NCBI RefSeq assembly: GCF_001718195.1
Contig: NZ_MCNV01000027.1
Coordinates: 1-64,000 of the forward strand
Direction of reading: 5' to 3'
DNA length: 64,000 nt
Origin: Paraburkholderia nodosa
GTDB lineage: Bacteria > Pseudomonadota > Gammaproteobacteria > Burkholderiales > Burkholderiaceae
Below, piece by piece: positions 55,490 through 63,743 of the stretch; position 1 is the first letter of the stretch, and every line of letters starts with the position of its first letter. Position numbers and translations under genes: made by a program. The notes under the pieces are model-generated. The model saw only the letters and a program-made list of their open reading frames with translations. It ran no database searches and was not told the origin of the DNA.

Positions 55490-55570
55490 ATGACCGCCTA
55501 TTCTCTTTGTTCCCCGATTCTTATCGCGTTCGCCTTGCCGTTCGCCTTGCGTGACGGAGCATCGTCATGA
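55490..55570 (+). CDS. 26-codon leader ORF coupled to thiO
   Basis: ATG 55490 follows AAGGA (55481-55485) and opens a 26-codon frame, MTAYSLCSPILIAFALPFAL and RDGASS, whose TGA (55568-55570) overlaps the thiO ATG (55567) as ATGA. A GTACG/CGTAC hairpin (55457-55461, 55473-55477) sits just before the ribosome binding site. The peptide is hydrophobic with no family match known to me. It could be a translational coupler between riboswitch and thiO. Confidence 0.5.
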   Translation: MTAYSLCSPILIAFALPFALRDGASS

Positions 55571-56715
55571 GCCGCGCCCGCAACCCTGACGTGGGCAGCG
55601 TGCCCGACTTCGCCGTGCTCGGCGGCGGCCTGAGCGGCCGGCTCGTCGCATGGCGTCTGGCCGGCGAGGGCCATCGTGTCGCGCTTTACGAGCGCGGCGG
55701 CCCCGAAGGCGGCGAAGCCGCCGCCTGGGTCGCGGCGGCCATGCTCGCGCCGCTCGCGGAGGCTGCCGTCGCCGAAATGCTCATTACCGAGCTGGGCGTC
55801 GCATCGCTCGAAACCTGGCCGCGCATTCTGGCCGAGTTGCCGGAGCCCGTGTTCTTCCAGCGCAACGGCACGCTCGTGGTCTGGCATAGCGCCGATCGCA
55901 CCGAAGCGCCGCTCTTCGAGCGCCGCGTGCGCGCCAACGCGCCGCGTTCTCTCGCCGATGCCAACTTCGTCGCGCTCGCCGGTGCGCAGCTCGACGCCGC
56001 CGAACCGGCGCTCGCGGGGCGCTTCGCGCGCGGCTGGCTGCTCGAAGGCGAGGGCCAGCTCGACAATCGCCAGGCCCTGGCCGCTCTGGCGGCGGGGCTC
56101 GCTGCGCGCGGCGTGGAAACCCACTGGCACACCACGGTCGACGAGGCCAATCCGCCGCCCGCGCGCGTGACGATCGATTGCCGCGGGCTGGGCGCCAAAC
56201 CTGCGCTGCCGGGGTTGCGCGGCATTCGCGGCGAAGTCGCGCGCGTGCACGCGCCGGGCATCACGCTCACGCGCCCGGTGCGGCTCCTGCATCCGCGCTA
56301 TCCGCTCTATATCGCGCCCAAGGAACACGATGTTTTCGTGATCGGCGCGACCGAGATCGAAGGCGAGGATCGTTCGCCCGTGAGCGTGCGCTCGGCGCTC
56401 GAACTGCTGAGCGCGGCGTTCGCGGTGCATCCGGCGTTCGGCGAAGCGCGCATCCTCGAGTTGAACACGCAGTGCCGCCCGACGCTGCCCGACCACCGCC
56501 CGGCGCTCATCTGGGACGGCAAGACCACGTTGCGTGTGAACGGTCTCTATCGGCACGGCTTCATGATCGCGCCGGAAGTCGCCGACGAAGCCGCGCGCTT
56601 CGCCCAGGCGCTGCTCGATGCCCGTGTGAGCGATGCCGAATCCTTCGAGTCGCTGCGCCGCGCGTCGCGATGGGGCGACATGCTGCACGCGCAGGGCGCG
56701 CACGAGCCGGCCTGA
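55567..56715 (+). CDS. thiO: Glycine oxidase ThiO
   Basis: ThiO oxidises glycine to dehydroglycine for thiazole synthesis. The 382-residue DAO-type flavoprotein has the FAD loop FAVLGGGLSGRLVAWRLA, WVAAAMLAPLAE after it, and the C-terminal RPTLPDHRPALIW and GLYRHGFMIAPEVAD. GGAG lies seven bases upstream and the start overlaps a small leader ORF. Order thiO-thiS-thiG-thiE is coherent with a TPP-controlled operon. Confidence 0.93.
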   Translation: MSRARNPDVGSVPDFAVLGGGLSGRLVAWRLAGEGHRVALYERGGPEGGEAAAWVAAAMLAPLAEAAVAEMLITELGVASLETWPRILAELPEPVFFQRNGTLVVWHSADRTEAPLFERRVRANAPRSLADANFVALAGAQLDAAEPALAGRFARGWLLEGEGQLDNRQALAALAAGLAARGVETHWHTTVDEANPPPARVTIDCRGLGAKPALPGLRGIRGEVARVHAPGITLTRPVRLLHPRYPLYIAPKEHDVFVIGATEIEGEDRSPVSVRSALELLSAAFAVHPAFGEARILELNTQCRPTLPDHRPALIWDGKTTLRVNGLYRHGFMIAPEVADEAARFAQALLDARVSDAESFESLRRASRWGDMLHAQGAHEPA

Positions 56716-56757
56716 CGCCTCACCAGAAATAATCCGCAGTTTGAGAACGTATTTGCC

Positions 56758-56955
56758 ATGGACATTCAAATCAACCAGAAGCCGATCACGCTGCCCGAGG
56801 GCGCGACTGTCGCCGATGCGCTCACCGCATTCGGCGCGCGTCCGCCGTTCGCCGTCGCGTTGAACGGCGATTTCGTGGCGCGTACCCAGCATGGCGCGCG
56901 CTCGCTCCAGGCGGGCGACCGCCTCGACGTCGTGAGCCCCGTGGCCGGCGGCTGA
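56758..56955 (+). CDS. thiS: Sulfur carrier protein ThiS
   Basis: The 65-residue ubiquitin-like protein ends in the diglycine needed for adenylation and thiocarboxylate formation (VVSPVAGG). It supplies sulfur to ThiG for the thiazole ring. A conserved ALNGDFVARTQH segment is present. No thiF is in this operon, so activation must come from a gene elsewhere. Confidence 0.94.
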   Translation: MDIQINQKPITLPEGATVADALTAFGARPPFAVALNGDFVARTQHGARSLQAGDRLDVVSPVAGG

Positions 56956-57035
56956 GCCTCGCTCGCCCAGGCCACCGGTCGCGCGCATCGCATACACGGC
57001 GAGCGCGTTCACGACACCGCCAAGGATTCCGACCC

Positions 57036-57851
57036 ATGACCACCACAACCACTGCCGACGCGCTCACGCTCTACGGCGAAACCTTCGCGAGCCGCGTGCT
57101 GCTCGGCACGTCACGCTATCCGTCGCTGCAATCGCTCGCCGACTCCATGGCTGCCGCGCGCCCCGGCATGATCACCGTCGCGCTGCGCCGCCAGATGAAC
57201 GAGGGCACCGCCGAGGCCGGCTTCTTCGATCTGCTCAAGCGCCACGGCGTGCCGCTCCTGCCGAACACGGCGGGCTGCCTCACCGTCAACGAGGCGGTGA
57301 CGACGGCGCACATGGCGCGCGAAGTCTTCGAAACCGACTGGATCAAGCTCGAACTGATCGGCGACGACTACACGCTGCAGCCCGACCCGGTCGGCCTGAT
57401 CGAGGCCGCGTCGCGCCTCGTGAAGGACGGCTTCAAGGTGCTGCCGTATTGCACCGAGGACCTCGTGATCGGCCGGCGTCTGCTCGACGCCGGCTGCGAG
57501 GCGCTCATGCCGTGGGGCGCGCCGATCGGCACCGGCAAGGGCGTGATCAACCCCTACGGCTTGCGCGTGCTGCGCGAGCGCTTGCCCGATGTGCCGCTCA
57601 TCGTCGATGCGGGCCTGGGCGTGCCTTCGCACGCGTGCCAGGTAATGGAGTGGGGCTTCGACGGCGTGCTGCTCAACACGGCCGTTTCGCAGGCCACGCA
57701 CCCCGAGGCGATGGCGCGCGCGTTCGCGCTGGGTGTCGAGGCGGGGCGCGCCGCGTTTCTCGCCGGACCGATGGCCGAGCGCGAAGCAGCGGTCGCGAGC
57801 ACACCCGTGGTCGGCATGCCTTTCTGGCACCAGGATGGAGACAAGCGATGA
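57036..57851 (+). CDS. thiG: Thiazole synthase ThiG
   Basis: ThiG condenses DXP, dehydroglycine and ThiS-thiocarboxylate to thiazole phosphate. The 271-residue TIM barrel has LLGTSRYPS, LPNTAGCLTVNEAV, the Schiff-base lysine in WIKLELIGDD, and PWGAPIGTGKGV. Its stop overlaps the thiE start (ATGA), so translation is likely coupled. Confidence 0.96.
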   Translation: MTTTTTADALTLYGETFASRVLLGTSRYPSLQSLADSMAAARPGMITVALRRQMNEGTAEAGFFDLLKRHGVPLLPNTAGCLTVNEAVTTAHMAREVFETDWIKLELIGDDYTLQPDPVGLIEAASRLVKDGFKVLPYCTEDLVIGRRLLDAGCEALMPWGAPIGTGKGVINPYGLRVLRERLPDVPLIVDAGLGVPSHACQVMEWGFDGVLLNTAVSQATHPEAMARAFALGVEAGRAAFLAGPMAEREAAVASTPVVGMPFWHQDGDKR

Positions 57852-58960
57852 CTGAAACGCTGCGCCTGCAGGACCGCGAACTGTTCTGGCCGCCCGCCGA
57901 CGAACTCACCGAAACGGCGGAGCGCATCCGCGCGCGCCTGGGCGACTGGCAGCCCACGCATGCGCCGTGGCGCATCTGTCTCACGCCGCCCGACGCGCCC
58001 AACGGCGGCGATCTGATCATCGTGACCGACGCGGCGCCGCATCTGGCCAACATCGCGCGCTGGATGACCGACGGCGCGGGCGTGATCGAAGCCGCGGGCG
58101 AAAACCCGAAGGCGGCGCGCGCCACGCTGCATCTGGGCGGCGAGCGCTACGCGCTCGAAGGCGAGCTGGCGGAAGACTGGATCCCGGCGCTGGCGGCGTT
58201 CCTCGACTGCGGTTTCGATCCGCACGACGCGCTCGTGCTCGCGCTCGCCTGGCGCGACGGCGACGAGCAGCAGGCTGACGCCTGGCCCGTCGACATCGAG
58301 CGTTTTCCGCGGGTGTTGGGCCTGCCCGACGCGCCCGCACAGCCGTTTGCGCCGTGTCCCGCGAAGCTTGGCTTGTATCCCGTACTGCCCACGGCCGACT
58401 GGGTTGAGCGCGTGCTCGACTATGGCGTGAAGACGGTGCAGTTGCGCAGCAAGCAGCCGAAGTCGCCGGCGCTCACGAACGAAATCGAGCGCTGTGTTGC
58501 GGCGGGCCGCAAGCACGACGCGCAGCTCTTCATCAACGATCACTGGCAGGAGGCCGTCGCGGCCGGGGCTTATGGCGTGCACCTCGGCCAGGAAGACCTG
58601 CGCGAAGCCGACCTCGGCGCGATCGCGGCGGCGGGCGTACGTCTTGGCCTCTCGACGCATGGCTACTTCGAGATGCTCACGGCGCTTCACTTCCGTCCGA
58701 GCTATCTCGCGTGCGGCGCCGTGTTCGCCACCACGACCAAGGCCATGCCCACGGCGCCCCAGGGCCTCGCGCGTCTTGCCCGCTACGTGAAGCTGCTGGA
58801 CGGCGTCGTGCCGATGGTGGCGATCGGCGGCATCGACGACAATGTGCTGCCCGAGGTGCTCGCCACGGGCGCCGGCAGCGCGGCGGTGGTGCGTGCTGTG
58901 ACCGAGGCGGCCGACCCGGCTGCCGCGGTTGCTGCATTGCGCAACGCGTTTACGCAATAA
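57848..58960 (+). CDS. thiE: Thiamine-phosphate synthase ThiE with N-terminal extension
   Basis: ThiE joins HMP-PP and thiazole phosphate. The 370-residue protein has the ThiE domain from about 174 on: VKTVQLRSKQP, FINDHWQEAVAAGAYGVHLG, GLSTHGYFEM, the TKAMPTAPQG loop, and AIGGIDD. Residues 1-170 are extra compared with the usual 210-residue ThiE, do not match a family I can name, and end in AAFLDCGFDPHDALVLALAW, faintly like a ThiD C-terminal helix. ATG 57848 overlaps the thiG stop. Confidence 0.92.
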   Translation: MTETLRLQDRELFWPPADELTETAERIRARLGDWQPTHAPWRICLTPPDAPNGGDLIIVTDAAPHLANIARWMTDGAGVIEAAGENPKAARATLHLGGERYALEGELAEDWIPALAAFLDCGFDPHDALVLALAWRDGDEQQADAWPVDIERFPRVLGLPDAPAQPFAPCPAKLGLYPVLPTADWVERVLDYGVKTVQLRSKQPKSPALTNEIERCVAAGRKHDAQLFINDHWQEAVAAGAYGVHLGQEDLREADLGAIAAAGVRLGLSTHGYFEMLTALHFRPSYLACGAVFATTTKAMPTAPQGLARLARYVKLLDGVVPMVAIGGIDDNVLPEVLATGAGSAAVVRAVTEAADPAAAVAALRNAFTQ

Positions 58961-59092
58961 TGGTCCGCCCTGGCATCGGGCTGCGCCGCGTGCGCGACCC
59001 GGGGCCAAGGGGGCCGCAACCCGCAGCAGCGGGCGCTTGCGGCTTACATCGGCGGGTCCGGGGGCGTCACGGCAGGTTTTCCACGATGGCCC

Positions 59093-59098
59093 TATAAT
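59093..59098 (+). promoter_or_regulatory. -10 element ahead of mlaF
   Basis: GGCCCTATAATCCC contains a perfect TATAAT 33 bases before the mlaF GTG. No convincing -35 lies 16-18 bases upstream. Confidence 0.45.
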
Positions 59099-59130
59099 CC
59101 CGCCTTCGTGTAAATGGACTGTCAGACCAC

Positions 59131-59952
59131 GTGCCCTCAACCTCTGAGACCCTACTGGAGCTGCGCGACGTCGACTTCGGCTACGGCGACCGGCTCGTCC
59201 TGTCCGGCCTGAACATGCGCTTCCCGCGCGGTCGGGTCGTGGCAGTCATGGGCGGTTCTGGTGGCGGAAAAACGACAGTGCTGCGCTTAATCGGCGGCCT
59301 CGTTCGCGCCCAGCGCGGCCAGGTGCTGTTCGGCGGCCAGGACGTCGGCGCGCAATCGCGCGACGGCCTCTACGCCCTGCGCCGCAAGATGGGCATGCTC
59401 TTCCAGTTCGGCGCGCTCTTCACCGACATGTCGGTGTTCGAGAACGTCGCCTTCGCCTTGCGCGAGCACACCGACCTGCCCGAAGAGCTGATCCGCGACC
59501 TCGTGCTCATGAAGCTCAACGCCGTCGGCCTGCGTGGCGCGCGCGACCTCGCGCCTTCGGAAATTTCCGGCGGCATGGCGCGGCGCGTGGCGCTCGCGCG
59601 CGCCATCGCGCTCGACCCCGAGCTGATGATGTACGACGAGCCATTCGCGGGTCTCGACCCGATTTCGCTCGGCATCACCGCGAACCTCATCCGCACGCTC
59701 AACGACGCGCTCGGCGCAACCTCGATCCTCGTCACGCACGACGTGCCCGAGTCGTTCGCGATCGCCGACTACGTGTACTTCATGGCGAACGGCCGGGTGC
59801 AGGCGCAGGGCACGCCCGCCGAGCTGCGCGCCTCGACCGACCCGATCGTGCGCCAGTTCATCGACGGCGCGCCGGACGGCCCGTTCCGGTTCCATTACCC
59901 GTCGAACCTGCCGCTCGAAGCGGACTTCGGCATTGGCGGAGGCCGCTCATGA
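59131..59952 (+). CDS. mlaF: Phospholipid transport ABC ATPase MlaF
   Basis: The 273-residue ATPase has Walker A GGSGGGKTT, the Q-loop MLFQFGALFTDMSVFENV, signature SGGMARRVALARAIAL and Walker B LMMYDEPFAGLD. MlaF powers the MlaFEDB inner-membrane complex that moves phospholipids between periplasmic MlaC and the inner membrane. The start is GTG 59131. The 3' end overlaps mlaE (ATGA). Confidence 0.95.
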   Translation: MPSTSETLLELRDVDFGYGDRLVLSGLNMRFPRGRVVAVMGGSGGGKTTVLRLIGGLVRAQRGQVLFGGQDVGAQSRDGLYALRRKMGMLFQFGALFTDMSVFENVAFALREHTDLPEELIRDLVLMKLNAVGLRGARDLAPSEISGGMARRVALARAIALDPELMMYDEPFAGLDPISLGITANLIRTLNDALGATSILVTHDVPESFAIADYVYFMANGRVQAQGTPAELRASTDPIVRQFIDGAPDGPFRFHYPSNLPLEADFGIGGGRS

Positions 59953-60725
59953 TCGGCGCCATCAGCTCGATCGGGCGCACCGTGCTCGAAACGATCGCGC
60001 GCGCGGGGCATGCCACGCGCTTTTTCGTGCGCCTCGTCCTCGAATTCTTCCCGTTGCTGCGCCGGCCGCGTCTTGTCACGAAGCAGATCCACTTCGTCGG
60101 TAATTATTCGCTCTTGATCATTGCCGTGTCGGGCCTGTTCGTGGGCTTCGTGCTCGGGCTGCAGGGCTATTACACGCTCAACCGCTACGGCTCCGAGCAG
60201 GCGCTCGGGCTGCTGGTCGCGCTCTCGCTCGTGCGCGAGCTCGGGCCCGTCGTCACCGCGCTGCTGTTTGCGGGCCGCGCGGGCACCTCGCTCACGGCCG
60301 AGATCGGCCTCATGAAGGCGGGCGAGCAACTCACGGCCATGGAGATGATGGCGGTGGACCCCGTGCGCGTAGTGGTTGCGCCGCGCATGTGGGCAGGCGT
60401 GATCGCCATGCCGATCCTCGCGGCTATTTTCAGCGCAGTCGGCATTCTGGGCGGCTACGTGGTGGGCGTGCTGCTGATCGGCGTGGACGCCGGCGCGTTC
60501 TGGTCGCAAATGCAGGGCGGCGTGGACGTCTGGACCGATGTGGGCAACGGCGTGATGAAGAGCATCGTGTTCGGCTTCGCCGTGACGTTCACCGCGCTCT
60601 ATCAGGGCTATGAGGCGAAGCCCACGCCCGAGGGCGTGTCGCGCGCGACCACCAAAACGGTCGTGTACGCGTCGCTCGCGGTACTCGGCCTCGACTTCCT
60701 GCTCACCGCGCTGATGTTCAGCTAA
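59949..60725 (+). CDS. mlaE: Phospholipid transport permease MlaE
   Basis: The 258-residue membrane protein has the MlaE-family motifs GNYSLLIIAVSGLFVGFVLG, SLVRELGPVVTALLFAGRAG and AEIGLMKAGEQLTAMEMM with about five membrane helices. It begins in an overlap with mlaF. It is the core of the MlaFEDB complex. Confidence 0.96.
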   Translation: MIGAISSIGRTVLETIARAGHATRFFVRLVLEFFPLLRRPRLVTKQIHFVGNYSLLIIAVSGLFVGFVLGLQGYYTLNRYGSEQALGLLVALSLVRELGPVVTALLFAGRAGTSLTAEIGLMKAGEQLTAMEMMAVDPVRVVVAPRMWAGVIAMPILAAIFSAVGILGGYVVGVLLIGVDAGAFWSQMQGGVDVWTDVGNGVMKSIVFGFAVTFTALYQGYEAKPTPEGVSRATTKTVVYASLAVLGLDFLLTALMFS

Positions 60726-60798
60726 AGACGCCGGGCAGCGACCCGGCCGCGCGGCGCGCACAGGAGCGACGCCGCAATGGATTCTCATTGGGATGACG

Positions 60799-61362
60799 AT
60801 GAAAAAGAATGCTCTCGACTTCTGGGTCGGTCTGTTTGTGGTGCTGGGCTTTATCGCGCTACTGTTTCTTGCGCTGAAGGCCGGCAACATGAGTTCGCTG
60901 TCGTTCCAGTCCACCTACCCGGTGAAGCTCAAGTTCGACAATATCGGCGGCCTCAAGCCGCGCGCGCCGGTGAAGAGCGCGGGCGTGACCGTGGGCCGGG
61001 TGGCCTCGATCGGCTTCGACTCCAACGCCTATCAGGCGCTGGTGACGATCAACCTCGACCAGCAGTACCAGTTTCCGAAGGACACGTCGGCGAAGATCCT
61101 GACGTCGGGTTTGCTCGGCGAGCAGTACATCGGCCTCGAACCGGGCGGCGATTCGGAAATGCTCAAGGCCGGCGACACCATTTCGATGACGCAGTCGGCC
61201 ATCGTGCTCGAGAACCTGATCGGCCAGTTCCTCTATAGCAAGGCGGCCGATTCGGGCGCCGCGAAGCCGTCCAGCGGCGCGAGCACGGATGCGGCGCCTG
61301 CTGCAGCACCCGCGCCCGCACCGGCTCAGGCGCCTGCACCGGCGGCTTCGGCGGCCCAATAA
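60799..61362 (+). CDS. mlaD: Phospholipid-binding MCE protein MlaD
   Basis: The 187-residue protein starts MKKNALDFWVGLFVVLGFIA with one membrane helix, then an MCE domain (YPVKLKFDNIGGLKPRAPVK, GLLGEQYIGLEPG). MlaD hexamers form the lipid channel. The last 35 residues are Ala/Pro-rich. ATG 60793 is also in frame; 60799 gives the expected N-terminus. Confidence 0.94.
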   Translation: MKKNALDFWVGLFVVLGFIALLFLALKAGNMSSLSFQSTYPVKLKFDNIGGLKPRAPVKSAGVTVGRVASIGFDSNAYQALVTINLDQQYQFPKDTSAKILTSGLLGEQYIGLEPGGDSEMLKAGDTISMTQSAIVLENLIGQFLYSKAADSGAAKPSSGASTDAAPAAAPAPAPAQAPAPAASAAQ

Positions 61363-61376
61363 GAAGGAGAAAAAGA

Positions 61377-62387
61377 ATGACGACCATACGCATGCGCGCC
61401 ATTACGCTTGGCGTCGCAGCGCTTGCACTCGGGGGTTGTTCGACGGTGCAGACGCCATCGAAGGAAGATCCATGGGAAGGGTTCAACCGCACGGTGTACA
61501 CGTTCAACGACAAGGTTGACACGTACGCGCTCAAGCCGGTGGCGCAGGGCTACGTGAAGGTGACGCCGCAGCCCGTGCGCGACAGCGTGACGAACTTTTT
61601 CGCGAACATCGGCGACGTGTACAACGCCGCGAACAACTTCCTGCAGCTGAAGATCACCGATGGCGTCGAGGACATCATGCGGATCGTGATCAACACGGTC
61701 TTCGGCCTCGGCGGTCTGTTCGACGTCGCGACGCTCGCAAAGCTGCCCAAGCACAACCAGGACTTCGGTCTCACGCTCGGTCACTATGGCGTGCCGCCCG
61801 GCCCATACCTCGTGCTGCCGCTGTTCGGTCCGAGCACGGTGCGTGATGGCGTGGGCCTCGTGCCGAACTACTTCATCAACCCGCTCACCTATGTGGATCC
61901 GGCCGCGCTGTCTTGGGGCCTTTACGGGCTGAACGTGGTGAGCACGCGCGCCAACCTGCTTGGCGCGAGCGACCTGCTCGAAGGCGCGGCGATCGACAGG
62001 TACTCGTTCATCCGCAACGCCTATCTGCAGCGCCGCCGCTATCTGCTGTCGGACGGCCGCGCGTCGTCGGGCAACAGCAATCTGCCGGATTACGGCGATG
62101 GCGCGCCGCTGCCGAAGTACGACGACACCGACGAGGGCGCGGCGGCCCCCGCTTCGGGTGCGGCTGCCGGTGCGGCAGTGCCCGCTTCGGGCACTGCGCC
62201 TGCGGCCACCCCGAATGCGGCCAGCATGGCACCCGCCAACCCCAACGGCGCAACGACCGCCCCGGCCACGCTGGAAGGCCCGGCCGGCGCCGCGGCGCCC
62301 ACGGGCGCGTCGGAAACCACGGTGCCGGGCGACCAGATGATTCCGCCCGCGCGCATCGGCTTCCCGAGCATGCTGCGGCTGCACTGA
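61377..62387 (+). CDS. mlaA: Outer-membrane lipoprotein MlaA (VacJ)
   Basis: MlaA removes mislocalised phospholipids from the outer leaflet with OmpC-type porins. The 336-residue protein has a lipobox LGGC near residues 18-21 and the VacJ core DPWEGFNRTVYTFNDKVD, FANIGDVYNAANNFLQLK and GHYGVPPGPYLVLPLFGPS. The C-terminal 95 residues form an Ala/Pro/Thr-rich tail longer than in E. coli MlaA (251 aa). Placement between mlaD and mlaC is typical of betaproteobacteria. Confidence 0.95.
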   Translation: MTTIRMRAITLGVAALALGGCSTVQTPSKEDPWEGFNRTVYTFNDKVDTYALKPVAQGYVKVTPQPVRDSVTNFFANIGDVYNAANNFLQLKITDGVEDIMRIVINTVFGLGGLFDVATLAKLPKHNQDFGLTLGHYGVPPGPYLVLPLFGPSTVRDGVGLVPNYFINPLTYVDPAALSWGLYGLNVVSTRANLLGASDLLEGAAIDRYSFIRNAYLQRRRYLLSDGRASSGNSNLPDYGDGAPLPKYDDTDEGAAAPASGAAAGAAVPASGTAPAATPNAASMAPANPNGATTAPATLEGPAGAAAPTGASETTVPGDQMIPPARIGFPSMLRLH

Positions 62388-62429
62388 GCGCTGCGCTCCA
62401 GCGTGCTGGAACGCCTCGCCGGAGCGTTC

Positions 62430-62519
62430 GTCTGACGTATACGTCTGACGTAACAAGCAGAAACGCTTGTCGCACTTTGCTGGCGGTTTTGACACAGCGC
62501 GATAGATCTCGCGTGATAT
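62430..62519 (+). promoter_or_regulatory. Palindrome and possible internal promoter before mlaC
   Basis: GTCTGACGTA occurs twice (62430-62439, 62443-62452) and the join creates the 12-base palindrome GACGTATACGTC (62434-62445). A perfect TTGACA (62489-62494) follows, with only weak -10 candidates (GTGATA 62513-62518 or TGATAT 62514-62519). A GAACGC/GCGTTC hairpin precedes the repeats. Confidence 0.4.
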
Positions 62520-62564
62520 CGTTGGTTCCAACGGGGCGATGTCCCCCAACTAGCAGGGCTCGAG

Positions 62565-63197
62565 ATGAAAAAATTCTTTCTGTACCCGTTTTTCGCCATG
62601 TTTCTTTCGTTTGCCGGCGGCGCATTTGCCCAGACGGTAGACACCAGCAATCCCGACGCGATGGTCCAGACGGTCACGCAGCAGGTCATGAGCCAGATCA
62701 AGGGTGACAAGTCCATCCAGTCCGGCGACATCAGCAAGATCACGCAGCTCGTGAACGAAAAGATCCTGCCGTACACCGATTTCCGCCGCACCACGCAACT
62801 CGCGATGGGCCGCAACTGGCGCACGGCCACGCCGGAGCAGCAGCAACAGGTCATCGAACAGTTCAAGACACTGCTGATCCGCACGTATTCGGGCGCGCTC
62901 GCCCAGGTGCGCGACCAGCAGATCCAGTACAAGCCGTTCCGCGCGAACCCGGACGACACCGACGTCGTGGTCCGTTCGACGGTCATGAACGGCGGCCAGC
63001 CGATCGAGCTCGACTATCGCCTCTACAAGACGCAGCAAGGCTGGCGCGTGTATGACATCAACGTGCTCGGCGCGTGGCTCATCCAGGCGTACCAGCAGCA
63101 GTTCCAGGAAAAGATCCAGCAAGGCGGCGTGGACGGCCTGATCCAGTTCCTCACGCAGCGTAACCAGCAACTCGCATCGGGCAAGGCGACCTCGTGA
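62565..63197 (+). CDS. mlaC: Periplasmic phospholipid carrier MlaC
   Basis: The 210-residue protein has a signal peptide (MKKFFLYPFFAMFLSF to AFA-QT) and the Tol-Tol-Ttg2 family core VNEKILPYTDFRRTTQLAMG, FKTLLIRTYSGAL and YKTQQGWRVYDINVLGAWLI. MlaC carries phospholipid across the periplasm between MlaA and MlaFEDB. Its stop overlaps the mlaB start by four bases. Confidence 0.95.
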   Translation: MKKFFLYPFFAMFLSFAGGAFAQTVDTSNPDAMVQTVTQQVMSQIKGDKSIQSGDISKITQLVNEKILPYTDFRRTTQLAMGRNWRTATPEQQQQVIEQFKTLLIRTYSGALAQVRDQQIQYKPFRANPDDTDVVVRSTVMNGGQPIELDYRLYKTQQGWRVYDINVLGAWLIQAYQQQFQEKIQQGGVDGLIQFLTQRNQQLASGKATS

Positions 63198-63466
63198 GCG
63201 AGCGTTTCGCCACCGGCGCCAACCTGACCCACGAGAGCGCGAAGGCCGCGCTCTCGGCCGGGTTCGCGCAGATCTCGGCGGGCGCAACCGCCGTGGACTG
63301 CGCGGCGCTCACCCAGTTCGATTCATCGGCGCTCGCTGTGCTGATCGCGTGGCAGCGTGCCGCGCGTGAGCGCGGCGCTTCCCTTGCCGTGCTCAACATG
63401 CCCCCCGCGCTCGCCTCTCTCGCGCGCGCCTACGGCGTCGATTCGCTTCTCAACGAGCGACATTGA
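63194..63466 (+). CDS. mlaB: STAS-domain protein MlaB
   Basis: The 90-residue STAS protein has DCAALTQFDSSALAVLIAWQ, with the conserved serine or threonine site, and RAYGVDSLL at the end. MlaB stabilises MlaF in the transporter. The start is GTG in a GTGA overlap with mlaC. Confidence 0.9.
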   Translation: MSERFATGANLTHESAKAALSAGFAQISAGATAVDCAALTQFDSSALAVLIAWQRAARERGASLAVLNMPPALASLARAYGVDSLLNERH

Positions 63467-63569
63467 CCCGCGTCGCCTGGCCGGACGCTAGCGTTCAAGC
63501 GGGATCACACCGCATTGCCGGGCCGACGCCGTTCCCCTCCAGGGCCAGGCCGCGCTTCCCGACTTGGCC

Positions 63570-63575
63570 TATAAT
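63570..63575 (+). promoter_or_regulatory. -10 element in the mlaB-ABC gap
   Basis: GGCCTATAATCAACC contains a perfect TATAAT within the 277-base gap 63467-63743. No clear -35 is seen; the leader to the ATG would be about 160 bases. Nothing else gene-like was found in the gap. Confidence 0.4.
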
Positions 63576-63743
63576 CAACCGTTTTTTGGGCGCTGCCTCG
63601 GCGCAAAAAGTGCCGCCTGGTACGTAATAAGCGTGCAGTGAGACAGCAAAGCCGGCCTGATAAGCCGTCCCCAATTCCGGTCTTCCCCGCAGCATTGATG
63701 CACTCTTGAGCCGCGCCGTTCGCAAACGGGCGGCGTATTAGTC

